Source of the DNA: Salvia splendens
Lineage: Eukaryota; Streptophyta; Magnoliopsida; Lamiales; Lamiaceae
Direction: 5' to 3'
DNA: 64,000 bases
NCBI RefSeq assembly: GCF_004379255.2
Contig: NC_056051.1
Coordinates: forward strand, 27,618,663 to 27,682,662
Shown piece by piece: positions 1 through 11,560 of the stretch. The translations under genes were made by a program, and so were the position numbers. Position 1 is the stretch's first letter, and every line of letters starts with the position of its first letter. The notes under the pieces are model-generated. The model did not search any database and was not told the origin of the DNA. It saw only the letters and a program-made list of their open reading frames with translations.

Positions 1-1548
1 GAGTATATAGATCCATATCTTCCTTGAGAAATCATCAATAATGGTCATGTAGTATCTGCCACCTCCTATGGAGTTCACTTGAGCAGGCCCCCAAAGGTCA
101 CTATGGGCATAATCTAATGGTTGAGTAGACAGATGCCTTCCCTTTTGAAATGATTGCTTCTTTGACTTTCCAAGCACACATTCTTCACACTTGAGTTGTT
201 GCTTATCAATTTTAGTCTGCACTGCCCCCTTCCTCACCAGCTCCCTTAAACTCCCTTGAGCAGGATGTCCAAGTCTCATATGCCACAATCTTTCATCTGT
301 GACAACAGAGTTTATCTGATCAGTGGAGATTTGTACTTCAGCCAACAGGTAATACAAACTTCCTTTCCTATCAGCCTCCATCATTGTCTTTCCTTCTCTA
401 CTGACTATCATCCTTCTACCAGAAGAGGCAAACACACACCCCTTTCTTTCAAGAAGTCCAAGGGATATCAGATTCCTTTTTACTTGAGGGATATACCGCA
501 CATCAGTAAGAGTTATCACACATCCATTTTTCATTTTCAGCTTCACAGATCCAATTCCTCTTACTTGGCAGACTTGGTTGTTGCCTAAAATGACTGATCC
601 AGTACATTCACCCAGATCATGAAACCACAACAAATTTGAGCTCATGTGAAAGCTACAGCCTGAGTCCATAATCCAAGATCCATTAATCCCATTCTCCATT
701 ACATTAAGGATCTGATCTTCATTCATCTCATTTTCACCATCAGTGGCATTAACTAGTTTCTCACCAGTTTGTGCTTGCTTCTTCTTCCAAGCAAAGCAAT
801 CTTTCTTGAGATGACCAGGTTTCTTGCACCAATGACAAGACCTGTTTTCCTTTGGGCCATTCTGGACAGATTTCGAACCATCATGATCCTTCTTGAAGGG
901 TTTCTTGAACTTATGCTTCTTAACGTTCAGACTTTCTGCAATAGATGGACCAGCTTCACTGCTTATACCCTCTTTGTGAAGTTCCTTTGCCCTCACAGCG
1001 GTTTGAACTTCCACAAATGTAATCGCCTTATCTCTCCCATACAACATAGCATCTCGCAATTGATCAAATGACCTAGGAAGAGCATTTAACAACATGATCG
1101 CCTTATCTTCATCTCCTATGGCAACATCAATATTCTCCAAATCGTCTATGGACTTGTTAAACTCTTCCAATTGTTCCAACACACCCTTATTCTCAAGAAA
1201 TCTATATGAATATAGCCTACGCTTCATATATAACCGGTTGACCAAAGATTTCGTTAGATACAGGTCTTCTAACCTGGTGAGGATCCCTGCAGCAGTCGTC
1301 TCCTTTGCCACCTCCCGTAAGACCTTATCGGCGAGGCACAATACGATCGTGCTGTGAGCCTTGGCCTCGATCTCGGCCTGCTTCATCAAGAGCTTCTCAT
1401 CTAGAACCCCCTTTTCCTTTAGATCTTTCGGCTTCGTCTCCAAAGCCGATGCAAGTCCTTGTTGTGTCAACATCGCTCGCATTTTCATCCTCCATAACGC
1501 GAAATCATTTGTACCGGTGAATTTCTCGGCTTCAAGTCGAGCTGCCAT
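1..1548 (-). CDS. copia Gag-Pol polyprotein, N-terminal 516 residues (partial)
   Basis: The frame opens at ATG 1548 and stays open to the window edge. Residues 1-230 are a copia-type Gag. Residues 238-251 form a CX2CX4HX4C zinc knuckle (CHWCKKPGHLKKDC) that binds RNA during packaging. DSGCS at 295-299 is the aspartic-protease active site. LWHMRLGH near 421-428 marks the GAG-pre-integrase domain, and the integrase core begins before the edge. An upstream in-frame stop near 1582 supports the chosen start. No internal stop or frameshift was seen, so the element may be young. The C-terminal half of Pol is not visible. Confidence 0.9.
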   Translation of the reverse strand, partial: MAARLEAEKFTGTNDFALWRMKMRAMLTQQGLASALETKPKDLKEKGVLDEKLLMKQAEIEAKAHSTIVLCLADKVLREVAKETTAAGILTRLEDLYLTKSLVNRLYMKRRLYSYRFLENKGVLEQLEEFNKSIDDLENIDVAIGDEDKAIMLLNALPRSFDQLRDAMLYGRDKAITFVEVQTAVRAKELHKEGISSEAGPSIAESLNVKKHKFKKPFKKDHDGSKSVQNGPKENRSCHWCKKPGHLKKDCFAWKKKQAQTGEKLVNATDGENEMNEDQILNVMENGINGSWIMDSGCSFHMSSNLLWFHDLGECTGSVILGNNQVCQVRGIGSVKLKMKNGCVITLTDVRYIPQVKRNLISLGLLERKGCVFASSGRRMIVSREGKTMMEADRKGSLYYLLAEVQISTDQINSVVTDERLWHMRLGHPAQGSLRELVRKGAVQTKIDKQQLKCEECVLGKSKKQSFQKGRHLSTQPLDYAHSDLWGPAQVNSIGGGRYYMTIIDDFSRKIWIYIL

Positions 1549-1627
1549 GTTCGAGACTTTTGATCCGTACCTTTGCTTCAATCACCAAATTCAGAATCTT
1601 GATTCGGTTCCGGCAGACGGCGCCAAT

Positions 1628-1931
1628 TGTAAATGTTGTTATCAATGCTTGAGAATTGAAAGATGAGGAAACTTGAGAGCTCAGATGTTTTGATTCGGAA
1701 TCTTATTCGATGAATGTGAATTACAGAGTGAAGAAGAAGATACAAGTGTTGTATGTGTATACAACTCAGCTAACCTTTTATGACTAACCGAATCTAATCC
1801 AACGGCTAGCATTCATCGACTAACTAATCATGCAATGGACGACACAGATTCTTCCACGGCTAACCTCCTCCAACAGTCGATTAATGAGCTTGATTAAGCT
1901 CCATGCATTCCACGCAATCAATCATCCAACA
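1628..1931 (-). repeat. 5' LTR of the copia element
   Basis: The 304-bp segment on the minus strand starts TGTTGGATGA and ends CATTTACA, giving the usual TG...CA LTR ends. It lies just upstream of the primer-binding-like sequence and the Gag start. The flanking bases 1932-1936 are a likely target-site duplication, but the other copy is outside the window so it cannot be confirmed. Confidence 0.8.
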
Positions 1932-1936
1932 ATAAT

Positions 1937-3166
1937 AAAAATAAATTCTTAATCAAGGAGGTTTGGCCCATGCCCCCACCCCAAAAAAAGAGGGAAAAAT
2001 CATGTAGGCAAAATATAAATATCCCCGTATAAATTAATCAAGGTCTGATAACATAGTTGCTATTTAATTGGGGGTTTTAATATATTAGACCTTATCACTT
2101 GACTGAAGGCATGTGGCATGATCTAAATTTTTTATTGAACTAAACGAGCATTATTCAAAAAGTCTAGTAACTTAAAATATGTCAGACTTCAGCATCTATT
2201 GAACTCTCCTAAATTTCATAGGCGTTCACTACGTGAAGTATTAGGTTTCATGGAATAGACGTACAAGTTAATTAGTCTCTCGTAGTACGTTGTTCGATTA
2301 GATGAATTTGGTCTGATACCTAGTCTTTGGATGACGTCTCTTATGATTAATCTTGTCTTATGAGTCTTGACCTTTCGTGTGATGTTAATTCCAGATAATT
2401 TAAGGACATCTTAATCTCAAGAATCTTGTAACCAAACCAAGGTATTGATCAAACAAATAATAGAATTATGAAGTATATGTAGTACTCCCTCTGTTCCCTC
2501 ATAGTTGATGCGAAACTTTTCGGCACATAGTTTAAGAAATGAATGTTGAGTGTGCTAAATAAATAGATAAAAAAAGTAAGAAAGAGAAAAAGGTAGAGAG
2601 AATAGAGTAAAAAGTGAATACAATAGAGAGAATAAAGTAAGAGAGAGTAAAGTAAGAGAGAGATTAAAGTAACTATATATGAAAATGACTTAACTATGAG
2701 GGAACTTTCCGAAATAGAAAAATGACTCGACTATCAGAGAACGGATGGAGTACTATCATCATATAATAGTAGAATTTTATAGAGTTATGTAGAACAAAAT
2801 TTAGGAACGCAATCTTTTTCCCCACATCTTTCCAAGTTTTCCTTCTAAGATACATTGAAGCAAATATTTTCTCATGCTTAACTTACTACCAATTAATTCA
2901 ATACTTATAAGAAAAGTTATCCACACAATTATAAAAGGTGAAAAGTATCATTAGTCCTCTTCGATCGGTCCATGAAATCATAAATTAATCCTCTCTACCA
3001 CCAAGGTATATACATTTGACGCAATTATACTCCATATATCAGTTAATTCATTCATTCAGAAGTAAATGCATGTATCAAATACTTTCTTGTTTCTCATATC
3101 TTTTTCCTCAATCAAAAGTTGGAAAAAACTAGGATACACATTCATCATAAGAGCTGATAGAGGTGG
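1937..3166. other. AT-rich intergenic spacer upstream of UPF0496 gene
   Basis: Apart from the Stowaway MITE at 2485-2750 this stretch has no recognisable gene. It holds the promoter side of the UPF0496 gene. No regulatory motif could be assigned with confidence. Confidence 0.5.
2485..2750. mobile_element. Stowaway-type MITE, left arm copy
   Basis: About 266 bp bounded by inverted ends CTCCCTCTGTTCCCTC and its near complement GAGAACGGATGGAG, flanked by TA on both sides, as in Tc1/mariner-derived Stowaway MITEs. The interior is purine-rich with repeated AGAGAGAATAAAGTA-like units. The same element is present at 57714-57979, so it predates the divergence of the two arms. Confidence 0.75.
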
Positions 3167-4443
3167 ATGAAGATCAAACTTCATTCCAAAATCAAGACCT
3201 TGTTCTCATCCAATTGTAAGTTCGTTTTTTTTATACTATATAATTTCTCAATCATTTCACCTAAATACTACTACTACTACTTATCTCCAATTAGATTGGT
3301 CTTGTTGAGGTATGTACATGCATCGAAAATATGAATATCTAAAATACTTAATGAATCACTCCTCATATGATAGCTAGGGTTTGGTTATATCTGACCTATT
3401 TTATCCATGCATGGGAAGCGACCGAACCAAATGAGTCGAACCCAGAAATTTTGGACATACGCAAAGAATACGCTAAAGCTTTTCGGACGGAATCTTACAC
3501 TGATTTTTGGACACACGTTCTTGCCTTAAACCGACGGCAGCTCACCCCTCACAGAAGTCTGGGCTCCAAAACAGCAGCTCGGCTGCCTTCGTACCGGCTG
3601 TTCGCGGAGAATCTCTTGGATCCGGATCAGCCCACTGTAAAACGGATCCTGAGCACGACCCGCATCCACCCAAAGATTTCACCTCTCTTGACCGACTACT
3701 TCGGCAATACCTCTTGTGCTTCTCATCTTTGCGGGCTTCTCCTCAAAGATATTAACCACATAAGGAAGAAATTCAAATCCTTGGAAGACCCATCGAAAAT
3801 AAACCATTTACCCGTAGTGGTGACCCGGGTGACCTTATTCTCAAGATCCAACCCCTTCTCCTTGCTAGGCGCATCGATGAGCCGTCTCCGAGCCGTGCAA
3901 GCCGGTTGCTCCGACCTGCTCAGACAGCTCGAGTCACGTCGTGACAAGGCGCTGTTGAAGCTCCGACGCCTCGAGAAGGTGAAGCTCGGGTCAGCTCTTC
4001 TCCTGGTGGCCGTCACGGCTTCGCTGGTGGTGGTCGTGGCGGCTCATGCTTTCGTGATGCTGGTGGCCGCGCCCACCGTGATGGTGGAGCTGGCTTCGAT
4101 GGAGGAGCTGGCTAGGTGGTCGGCTCAGCTGGACACGGCGGCTAAGGGGACTTACATACTGATCAGGGACTTGGACACGATAGGCCGGCTGGTGGCCCGG
4201 CTTAACAACGAGCTGGAGCGGGTGGATGGGTTGGTGCAACTGTGGGTGCAGAGAAGGGATGATGGGCTGCAAGGTAGTGAGGAAGTGGCTTGCCAGCTGA
4301 AGAAGAATAACCAGAGCTTCATGGAGCAGTTGGATGAGTTGGAAGAACATTTGTACTTGTGTTTCATGACCATAAATAGAGCCAGAAACCTTGTTCTCAA
4401 ACAAATTCTGCATTCTGCCACTCTCAATTCATCACATAACTAG
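3167..4443 (+). CDS. UPF0496 family protein, left arm copy
   Basis: The function of this plant-only family is not established; members are associated with membranes. The long exon holds the family signature RKEYAKAFRTESYTDFW, then SSYRLFAE-like SYRLFAENLLDPDQ, a middle hydrophobic pair (LLLVAVTASLVVVVAAHAF followed by a second segment) typical of a membrane hairpin, and a C-terminal coiled coil. I infer two exons: 3167-3215 (start ATGAAGATCAAACTTC, donor GTAAGT) and 3419-4443 (acceptor GGGAAG), giving 357 residues. A single-exon reading starting at 3367 is the alternative, but its first residues do not resemble the family. The reading frame is undamaged. The right arm copy (56019-57297) differs by one alanine-to-valine change in the hydrophobic segment. 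Confidence 0.8.
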
Positions 4444-5946
4444 CCTATCAATTCATCCAATCGATATCTCACAATATTTATTCATATAACTATCATTATT
4501 TACATTACATATATATATAGTAGTAGGAGTATGTGTCAAGACAATTGCAAACATAACAATATGGAGTATCTTATTACCGCATGTTCGGTTTATAGTATTA
4601 CTATCAGGTCAAAATTAGCTTGGGTTATTTGGTTAATTGCCAAGGATGGAGGGAGTATATTTCTACACATGGAGGGGGTGGATATGCTTTTTCGGCTCGT
4701 CTCAATGGTGTGAAATGCGGAGGCCGCACCACCCTCTTCGGCCTCACTGCCGCATTTGCCCCTCCTCCGCTCTATCTGGTTCTTAATCTTTCTCTCTTTT
4801 TTGGCCACCTATGATATTTTACCATGTCAATTTATTTTACATTCAATATTACCCCATATCATTATATCCTTTAATTTTTCTTTTACAGTTTAAGCAAAAA
4901 TGAAGTGCATAAATCGTAATTTAATCTTCCATCTCATCTCAAACTGTATAAATATTATTAGTATATTTATAAAATTAAAGATAAAATTGGACAGGAAATA
5001 GATTAATGGATCACTACTATTTAATTTTCCTCCAATGAAAAACTATATCAATTAATTTATAAAAGATTATAACAGAACTGCATTAATAGTATTATCGTTT
5101 GAATTAGCTGGCGTAAATTATTACCAATACATTGATTCAAGTTGGTGAAATTATAAGATATGAATCATATAATTGCCAGCATTAATATTGACAGATGAAA
5201 CGAGAAATGGAAGAAGCATTTATGGTTCAGTATTGCATATAATTCTGAACGGTTAATTATATTAGCCGCCGATTCAGTTTTGGAAATTGGGCAGAGCCTT
5301 CTCATACGTTATAGTACTCCGTATTAGTTTTAAACGTAAGTAGGTCCCATATTTTCACATTTATTCTTTGATAGGTTAGAAAAATCAATAAAAAATAGTT
5401 TAATTGGATAAATAACTCATCTATCTATATGATAAAAAAAATCTAAAATTATGCATTATTATCATGTTTTATCTATTCATCTTCTCTACCATGTGTGCTA
5501 TAAATTTTAGAGTTAATAAATGGGGAGTAGACAAATCTTCACCAACTTCCGACGTGACAAATAAATTTTATAGTGTGTGAATAAGTTTAGGTATCAAAAT
5601 GTATAGTACTACCTTTTTAAGTGTTGAGATATTCTTATGAATACATTTTATAAACATTAGGATTTAGGACAATACTATCTTACTATATAGTAGTACTACT
5701 TCGTATAATAAACACCATTTCACATCTAATAATTAATCAAGGATGTGTGGGTGAAAATAGATTATTGTGGGACTCAACTCCCACCAAAATGTTGTCTTAC
5801 AACTATACCCATGAAAACTATTAAATGCAATCCCAACTACACCAAACTATACTACTACTATAAATATGTGCACATCCGCAATAATCCATTTAACAAGCCA
5901 AAAAAAACCAAATTTTAAGGTTTATTTGTAAAGATTTTTCTTGGAC
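4444..5946. other. AT-rich spacer, no gene
   Basis: This 1.5-kb spacer separates the UPF0496 gene from the DCR-like remnant. It includes a short GC-rich island near 4680-4790 and fragments resembling MITE ends (GATGGAGGGAGTA near 4646, TAGTACTCCGTATTAG near 5310). No RNA gene or convincing coding region was seen. The stretch is conserved in reverse on the right arm (about 54504-56018). Confidence 0.5.
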
Positions 5947-6405
5947 ATGGCTCTGGTGAACTTGCAAATGGTGAGAAGAAAGTGGGAAGTATCAAAACCG
6001 TCAACACAACATATGTTAAGCCCAAAAAATTAATTGGAAGGAAAGAGTGTCAATTGGTCACGTTCGATCTTCCCTACCTCGCCTTCTACTACAACCAGAA
6101 GCTTCTCCTCTACAAAGGCGGTGACGATGGCGGCGCCGCCGTGGAGAAACTGAAAGATGGGCTGGCTGTTGTGTTAGAGGAGTTCCATCAGCTGGCTGGG
6201 AAGCTCGAGAAGGATGAGGATGGGGTGTACAAGGTGGTGTATGGCGATGATATGTAGGGTGTCGAGGTTGCCGAGGCCATGGACGTGGCGGAGCTCACGG
6301 CGGAGGAGGGCTTCTCCAGATTCAAGGAACTGTTGCCGTACAATGGAGTATTGAATTTGGAGGGGCTGCAGCGCCCCCTACTGGCGGTGCAGTTGACACT
6401 CATTT
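5947..6405 (+). pseudogene. DCR: DCR-like BAHD acyltransferase, exon 1 only; exon 2 deleted (left arm)
   Basis: DCR-type BAHD enzymes transfer acyl groups from acyl-CoA in cutin formation in the epidermis. The N-terminal part is recognisable by ECQLVTFDLPYLAFYYNQKL and LEEFHQLAGKL. It has several lesions: the ATG at 5947 is one base out of frame with the conserved body, and a TAG at 6255-6257 replaces the glutamate codon usual after GDDM. Homology then continues to LLAVQ near 6392 and stops. The second exon, with the catalytic HXXXD and DFGWG motifs, is absent; the sequence passes directly to the downstream flank at a junction near 6537-6542. The right arm keeps a damaged exon 2. This copy cannot encode an active enzyme. 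Confidence 0.85.
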
Positions 6406-6621
6406 CATTTATTACATTTCTATCCTCAAAGTATTACATGAATTAAATTCCTTAAGCAGTGAGTTAGTGTGACTCCTCTTAATCATAATGAATGCTATGA
6501 TTGAATTTACTTTCATTTTAGATCTAGGGTAGATATAGAATGCTATATTTTCTCACTAACATGATCCAAAAGTAACCAAACAGATAATTATTCTCTACAA
6601 AATATAACACAAAGTTCTAGA

Positions 6622-9600
6622 CTAAGTTGTAGATTTGTCTATGAGGTTATTGGTGAAGTTCCATAGCTTTCTGGCCAGATCTTGATCTTTAGCTTGCAAG
6701 CTTGTCTCAGCCAAGTTACAGTCAGCATAGTATTTCCCAGTCATGCCTTTAACATCTGGATGCAATGCGACGTAGCATGTTGTTGCTGCTCCCTGCAATT
6801 CATTCAAGACGAACATGCCAAATGTCGATAATTGGAGGCTTTCTTGCACAGGTCACCACTGTCCAAATTTGTATGGTGCTAAAATTCATAACCAGATTGA
6901 AAACTGCGGATTTTATCAGAAGACAGTGACACATTTGGACCACCAATGCATATATATACACACACACTACCATGCTCAAAGTGGGGTTTTGAAGTAAACA
7001 GCACTATTTCATTATGTTTTACAGCCATCTCAAGAGCCTAAACTTACTTCAAAAGAAAGATAAACATGACTGTTCTTGCTAATGAAGTAAAATACCTGGT
7101 GAACATCTTTCATCACGTGCTTACCAAGAGCTGCAACAAGACCTGAACTAACCAAAAGAGAAAAGAATTAGATCGGATACTTAACAGTTATATAAGATGA
7201 ATTAACTGGACAAGAAGATATTACCATTTAAAAAGCTGTAGTGACGGAAAAGATTTGTGGCAATTGCTCCGGGATGAAGGGAGTTAGCTGTTATTTGCAC
7301 ATTTTCTTCCTTCAAAAAAAGAATGAGACATGAATGAGAGTTGCTATGTTAGGCACATTTGGAAAAATAAAACTTGTGGATGCAAAAATGGGATAAACAA
7401 ATTTCCTGAATGAATGTATTGCATGTTAATTATTAAAATCATCTTCAGTCACCAACGTAATTGAGTCAAACATATTTGTAGCTTCTACGCTTTAAAAGAC
7501 ACAGTCAAGCATGTTAAGAATATAACTAAATAAGGCACCTATCCACATGTGTCATGGCATGCCCACTAGAAAGGTTGAGATTTTATGATCAGGTAGCTAC
7601 AAGGAATGCCTTCTAATATCTCGAGAAAAAAATATCTTGCGAGCTTCTTCATCCACTGTTGTGAGGATGGGAAATAGCCATTTATTTATATGAAGATCAG
7701 CTGACAAAAAACTTTTCGTCAACCAATACCTTCAAACGCCTAGCAAGTTCATTAGCATGCAGCACGTTAGCAAGCTTTGATTGTCCATAAGCAGATAGGC
7801 TGTTGTACCTGTACATCACCACATGCATCATTTCTTGAGACTGGAAATAATAACACTGGTAAATCTAAGGGTTCTTTGAACATGTTCATAGATATATGTT
7901 GGTACTTCTTGGATTTCCCATTTTTATCAGTCTATGAACTGAGAGGAAACTTTTTCTCAAAAAATATCGGAACTCCCAACCTGCTGCAGAGATAAAGGAA
8001 AAAACTCTTTCCCAAAACTTCTAGGCTATATCAAGACTTAATTTTCTTTATCAAATATCAACCTTTTTAGGATATACCGATATGAATTAAATGCATTACA
8101 AATGGGAAGCCTCAATTTACAGAAGTGCACAAACCTCTCATAGTCTCATTCATTATATTTATGGCCAATGCATCTTGAATGCAGTATAATACTTATCACA
8201 CCAAGAAAAACAGACTTGCAATAGATATATAAAATAGATTTCTGCTGTTTAAGAGCATACCCTGATTCATCATTAATTTTATCAAAACGGATTCCTTCAT
8301 TGTATGGAAATTTGTGCCTTCGGGAAGAGACATTTATGATCCTTCCTTCATGCTTACACTTATCAGCAGTTTTCTTCATGGTTTCCAGCAACAAATTTGT
8401 CAAGAGGAAATGTCCTGCAAAAAGACATAACTTGAGTGCTGTCATCTAATACAAATACTTTAATAGGAATGTAACTCTTAATAACTTATAATTCTTTGTC
8501 AATCAGCAATCATCAACCTGTATCCTATTGAAATCAAAATTTTAACTAATTTCAGTCCATGATATACGTTGAGTGCTGAAAGTTCTTGCCTACATGGTTT
8601 GTTGCAAACTGCAGCTCTATGTTTTCTTCTGAAAGCATGAAAGGTGTTGCCATAATGCCAGCATTGTTTCTAGCAAAAAGAAAAACAAGGAGACACCTTA
8701 AACGTAAAAGGTAATTATAAATCGTTTGAACCATTACCCAAAAGAATGAGCCAAGGACTTAGTAAATAATGCCCAGAAAAGAGAGATATTCAGTATGTTT
8801 AGTAAATACAGGTGAAGTTTGTCTTGTGTTGCCATCGTGGTCTTATCTAGTGAGCATTATTAGTAGTTAAAGTAAAGTTGCTTGAACCTTATTAAGCTCA
8901 TTAGACTTTGGAACCTAACATGGTCCAAAAATTCTTGGAAAACAAAAGTTAAACATATTAGGCGAAGGAACCTTAGATGGTATTAGCACACATATAATAG
9001 TTACTACTAAGATATATCTATGAGATCAAAGAGAATATAAACGCAAATTGCGTTACAAAATCCAAGCTATCAATATATATATGTGAGTAATGATACTAAC
9101 ACTAGCACATTTAAAGGAAGGCCCAAAGAATTGAAATTTGACGCAAAATTCCTGATTGATGTCATAGAACTGAGGTCCAACTCCATTGCATCAAGTTTTG
9201 CATATGGAACTTGTTTGATGATTGCTTCCTTAGATCGATGACCCGCACCGACATTTCTAACTCCCATAATGACATGTACACCGCGCAAGGCAAGTACCCT
9301 CGCAGTTTCAGCCCCAATACCACTTGAAGCTCCTGTAAACAGAGAGAGGCAAGGCTAGGTCATGAATTGACTTCGCACAAGATATGATAATACACAACAA
9401 ATTACAATTGATGCTCTGATTTCCTTATCTGTGATATAAATAGATCTTATAAACTGATCAAAAATAGCTTCAATCCACCGATGTCATCTAATCTGCTTAC
9501 CCGTGATTCGAAACTCCAACAATCAAATTAGAACTTTGCATATTAAAAAGGGAACAAGGAAAAATATTCTCTTTCCTAGGAAGAAAGCAGAAATTGAAAT

Positions 9601-9849
9601 AAATTCACTGGTATCTTTGCAAAGGGAATTGAATATTTAAGTTTCAGCAGATTAAATTAGCTCGAATATATAATACTATCAAGTAACAAATTATAATGAG
9701 ATAGACGCATAATAGTAGAAATACAGAGGTAAAAATGAGTAACCTGTAACAATGGCGGAGAGACCGGAGCCATCAATTCCTTGGGTTACTTGCTCCGCCG
9801 TGGAGGTGGCATAAAAGCCAAAGGGCCCTTTATTGCTGAAGAACCACAT
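6622..9849 (-). CDS. TIC32-like short-chain dehydrogenase/reductase, left arm copy, intact
   Basis: It resembles the TIC32 family of NADP-binding short-chain dehydrogenases linked to the chloroplast inner-envelope import machinery. I resolve eight exons: 9849-9744, 9332-9101, 8669-8590, 8414-8261, 7808-7730, 7309-7225, 7142-7096, 6792-6622. They sum to 954 bases, 317 residues plus stop, in frame throughout. Motifs in order: GASSGIG (cofactor-binding TGxxxGxG), NNAG, INVSS (catalytic serine region), YGQSK (catalytic YxxxK) and HPGAIATN. The start [12 protein letters not shown] matches family members. The intron after exon 3 uses a GC donor (GTAG|GCAAGA) with an AG acceptor. A Harbinger element lies only 63 bp upstream of the ATG, so the promoter or 5' UTR is displaced. 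The right arm copy carries two one-base indels. Confidence 0.9.
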
Positions 9850-10245
9850 TTTCTTTCTCACGGCATAACACTGATAGATTGCAAAACCGGATATTAAGAC
9901 CATCTCCAATTAGAGCATCTCCAATAGGTTAGGACGTCAAATAGCCCTCAAATAGCCTTCACACTGCCACATCATCAGCACTACAATTCTCCTGCCACAT
10001 CAGCTTGCCACATCAACTAGACATCAAATAGCCCTCACATAGCCTTCACACTACCTATCCACATCACTAATAACAATTATATAATTTAATTTGCACTCGT
10101 ATCAACATACGAAATTTAATTTACGAGACAAATACGGAAAATTCGAATAATAATATTAAAATTTAAAAAGTACATTAATTTTTTTAAAAAAAGTACAATA
10201 ATTAAAAAAATTACATTTAAAAAATTACATAAATTTACATAAAAA

Positions 10246-11560
10246 CTAACGCCTTGCAATCCTCCGCGCCCACAACTCTTCAACTAAATCCTTTTGCAGT
10301 CGAATATGAGCCTCCGTCTGACGCATGTCGGCATGTGCTTGGAGGGCTTCTTCATCGTGCGGTACCCCACCTCGTACGTTGGCGGTGGTGACGCCGTGGC
10401 TTGGACCTGCTTCATTATCGTCGGTGGCCCAATCAGTCAGTTGTACACCTTCATCTTCGACGATCATGTTGTGCATGATAATAAAGACGTACATTATATC
10501 AGCAATGCAGTCGACATGCCACAAACGCGTTGGTCCCTTAACTGCAGCCCATCGAGCTTGAAGCACACCAAATGCGCGCTCCACGTCCTTTCGCGCCGAC
10601 TCCTGCCGCGTCGCAAAGTAGGCCTTCTTCGGATCTGATGCGCACCGGATCGTCTTCACAAAGACGGGCCACCTAGGGTATATCCCATCCGCCAAGTAGT
10701 AGCATATCATGCTGGTTGCCGTTGGAGAAAAAACTGATGGCCGGACCGACGCCCTGGCACTGCTCGTTGAAAAGGGGCGACGAGTTGAGGACGTTTAGGT
10801 CGTTGTTCGAACCGGCTATCCCAAAATACGCATGCCAAATCCACAACCGGTAATCAGCCACGACCTCGAGGATCATCGTGGGATTTTTTCCCTTGTAGCC
10901 GGTCGTGTAAAACCCCTTCCAGGCAGCGGGACAGTTCTTCCATTCCCAATGCATACAATCTATGCTGCCTAGCATTCCCGGGAACCCGTGCTGATCCCCG
11001 TGCATCCGCAGCAGATTCCGGCAATCTTCGGGGGTAGGCTTTCGGAGATACTGATCACCGAATACTTCGATCATGCCCTGGCAGAAATACTTCATACATT
11101 CGATGGCAGTCGTCTCACCGATGTGGAGGTATTCGTCCCACATGTCTGCCGCGGTGCCGTAGGCCAACTGTCTGATTGCCGCAGTGCACTTTTGAATAGG
11201 GGTGTGGCCGGGTCTGCCAGCCGCATCGTGCCTGAAGCGGAAATACAGATATCGCTGCACCAATGCGTTAACAATACGCATAAATAAGTCCCGCCTCATC
11301 CTAAAACGACGCCTGAAATGGTTGGCGTCAAAACGCGGCTCCTCTGCGAAGTAATCTGTGAACAGGCGCTGATGTGCAGCTTCATGATCACGATGCACCA
11401 CTTGTCGACGGTGGACAACTGGTCGTGGGCGAGGTGCCGCCGGCTGCATATAACTCTGCATCCATCGATCAACCTCACGGCTCGTATAGGCATCTAGCTC
11501 TTCGTTCATCATACGCTCGTACTCATCCGCATCCCCACCATTACCACCAGCATTACTCAT
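10246..11560 (-). pseudogene. Harbinger DDE transposase (HARBI1/ALP1-like), copy 1, frameshifted
   Basis: Two overlapping frames make up the transposase. The N-terminal frame 11560-10673 has a MSNAGGNGGDADEYERMMNE start, a region typical of plant harbinger transposases (HFRRRFRMRR, RQLAYGTAADMWDEY), the first catalytic aspartate in GSIDCMHWEW and the second in IAGSNNDLNVL. The C-terminal frame 10710-10246 begins MICYYLADGIYPRWP and carries the region of the third acidic residue (SARKDVERAFGVLQARW). The frame changes at the NQHDM / CYYLADG boundary near 10705, probably by loss of two bases. The same break is present in the right arm copy, so it is old rather than a read error. As it stands it is unlikely to give full transposase. 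Confidence 0.85.

Larger units (their letters stand above)
1..1931 (-). mobile_element. Ty1/copia LTR retrotransposon, 5' part, runs off the left edge
   Basis: On the minus strand a 5' LTR (1931 down to 1628) is followed by a primer-binding-like sequence starting TTGGCGCC near 1626. An uninterrupted Gag-Pol reading frame then runs from 1548 to base 1. Domain order is Gag, CCHC knuckle, aspartic protease, GAG-pre-integrase and the start of the integrase core, which is the copia order. Reverse transcriptase, RNase H and the 3' LTR lie outside the window. The element ends exactly where homology with the inverted right arm begins, and the right arm has no LTR there, so it looks like an insertion present on one copy only. 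Confidence 0.9.
1932..11047. repeat. Left arm of the large inverted near-duplicate
   Basis: This segment reappears in reverse complement at about 47408-58534. Coordinates pair at sums near 60462 (UPF0496), 60451 (DCR exon 1) and 58430-58442 (SDR); the step is explained by a 2.03-kb segment only on the right. Encoded proteins are identical or differ by single residues. The left arm ends at the copia LTR. The homology stops in the Harbinger transposase because the right sequence begins at an assembly gap there. It is either an allelic haplotype scaffolded backwards or a recent inverted duplication. Confidence 0.9.

Noticed and set aside
256..1666. Several plus-strand open frames
   Set aside because: They are shadows of the minus-strand copia Gag-Pol, which has the zinc knuckle, protease and pre-integrase motifs.
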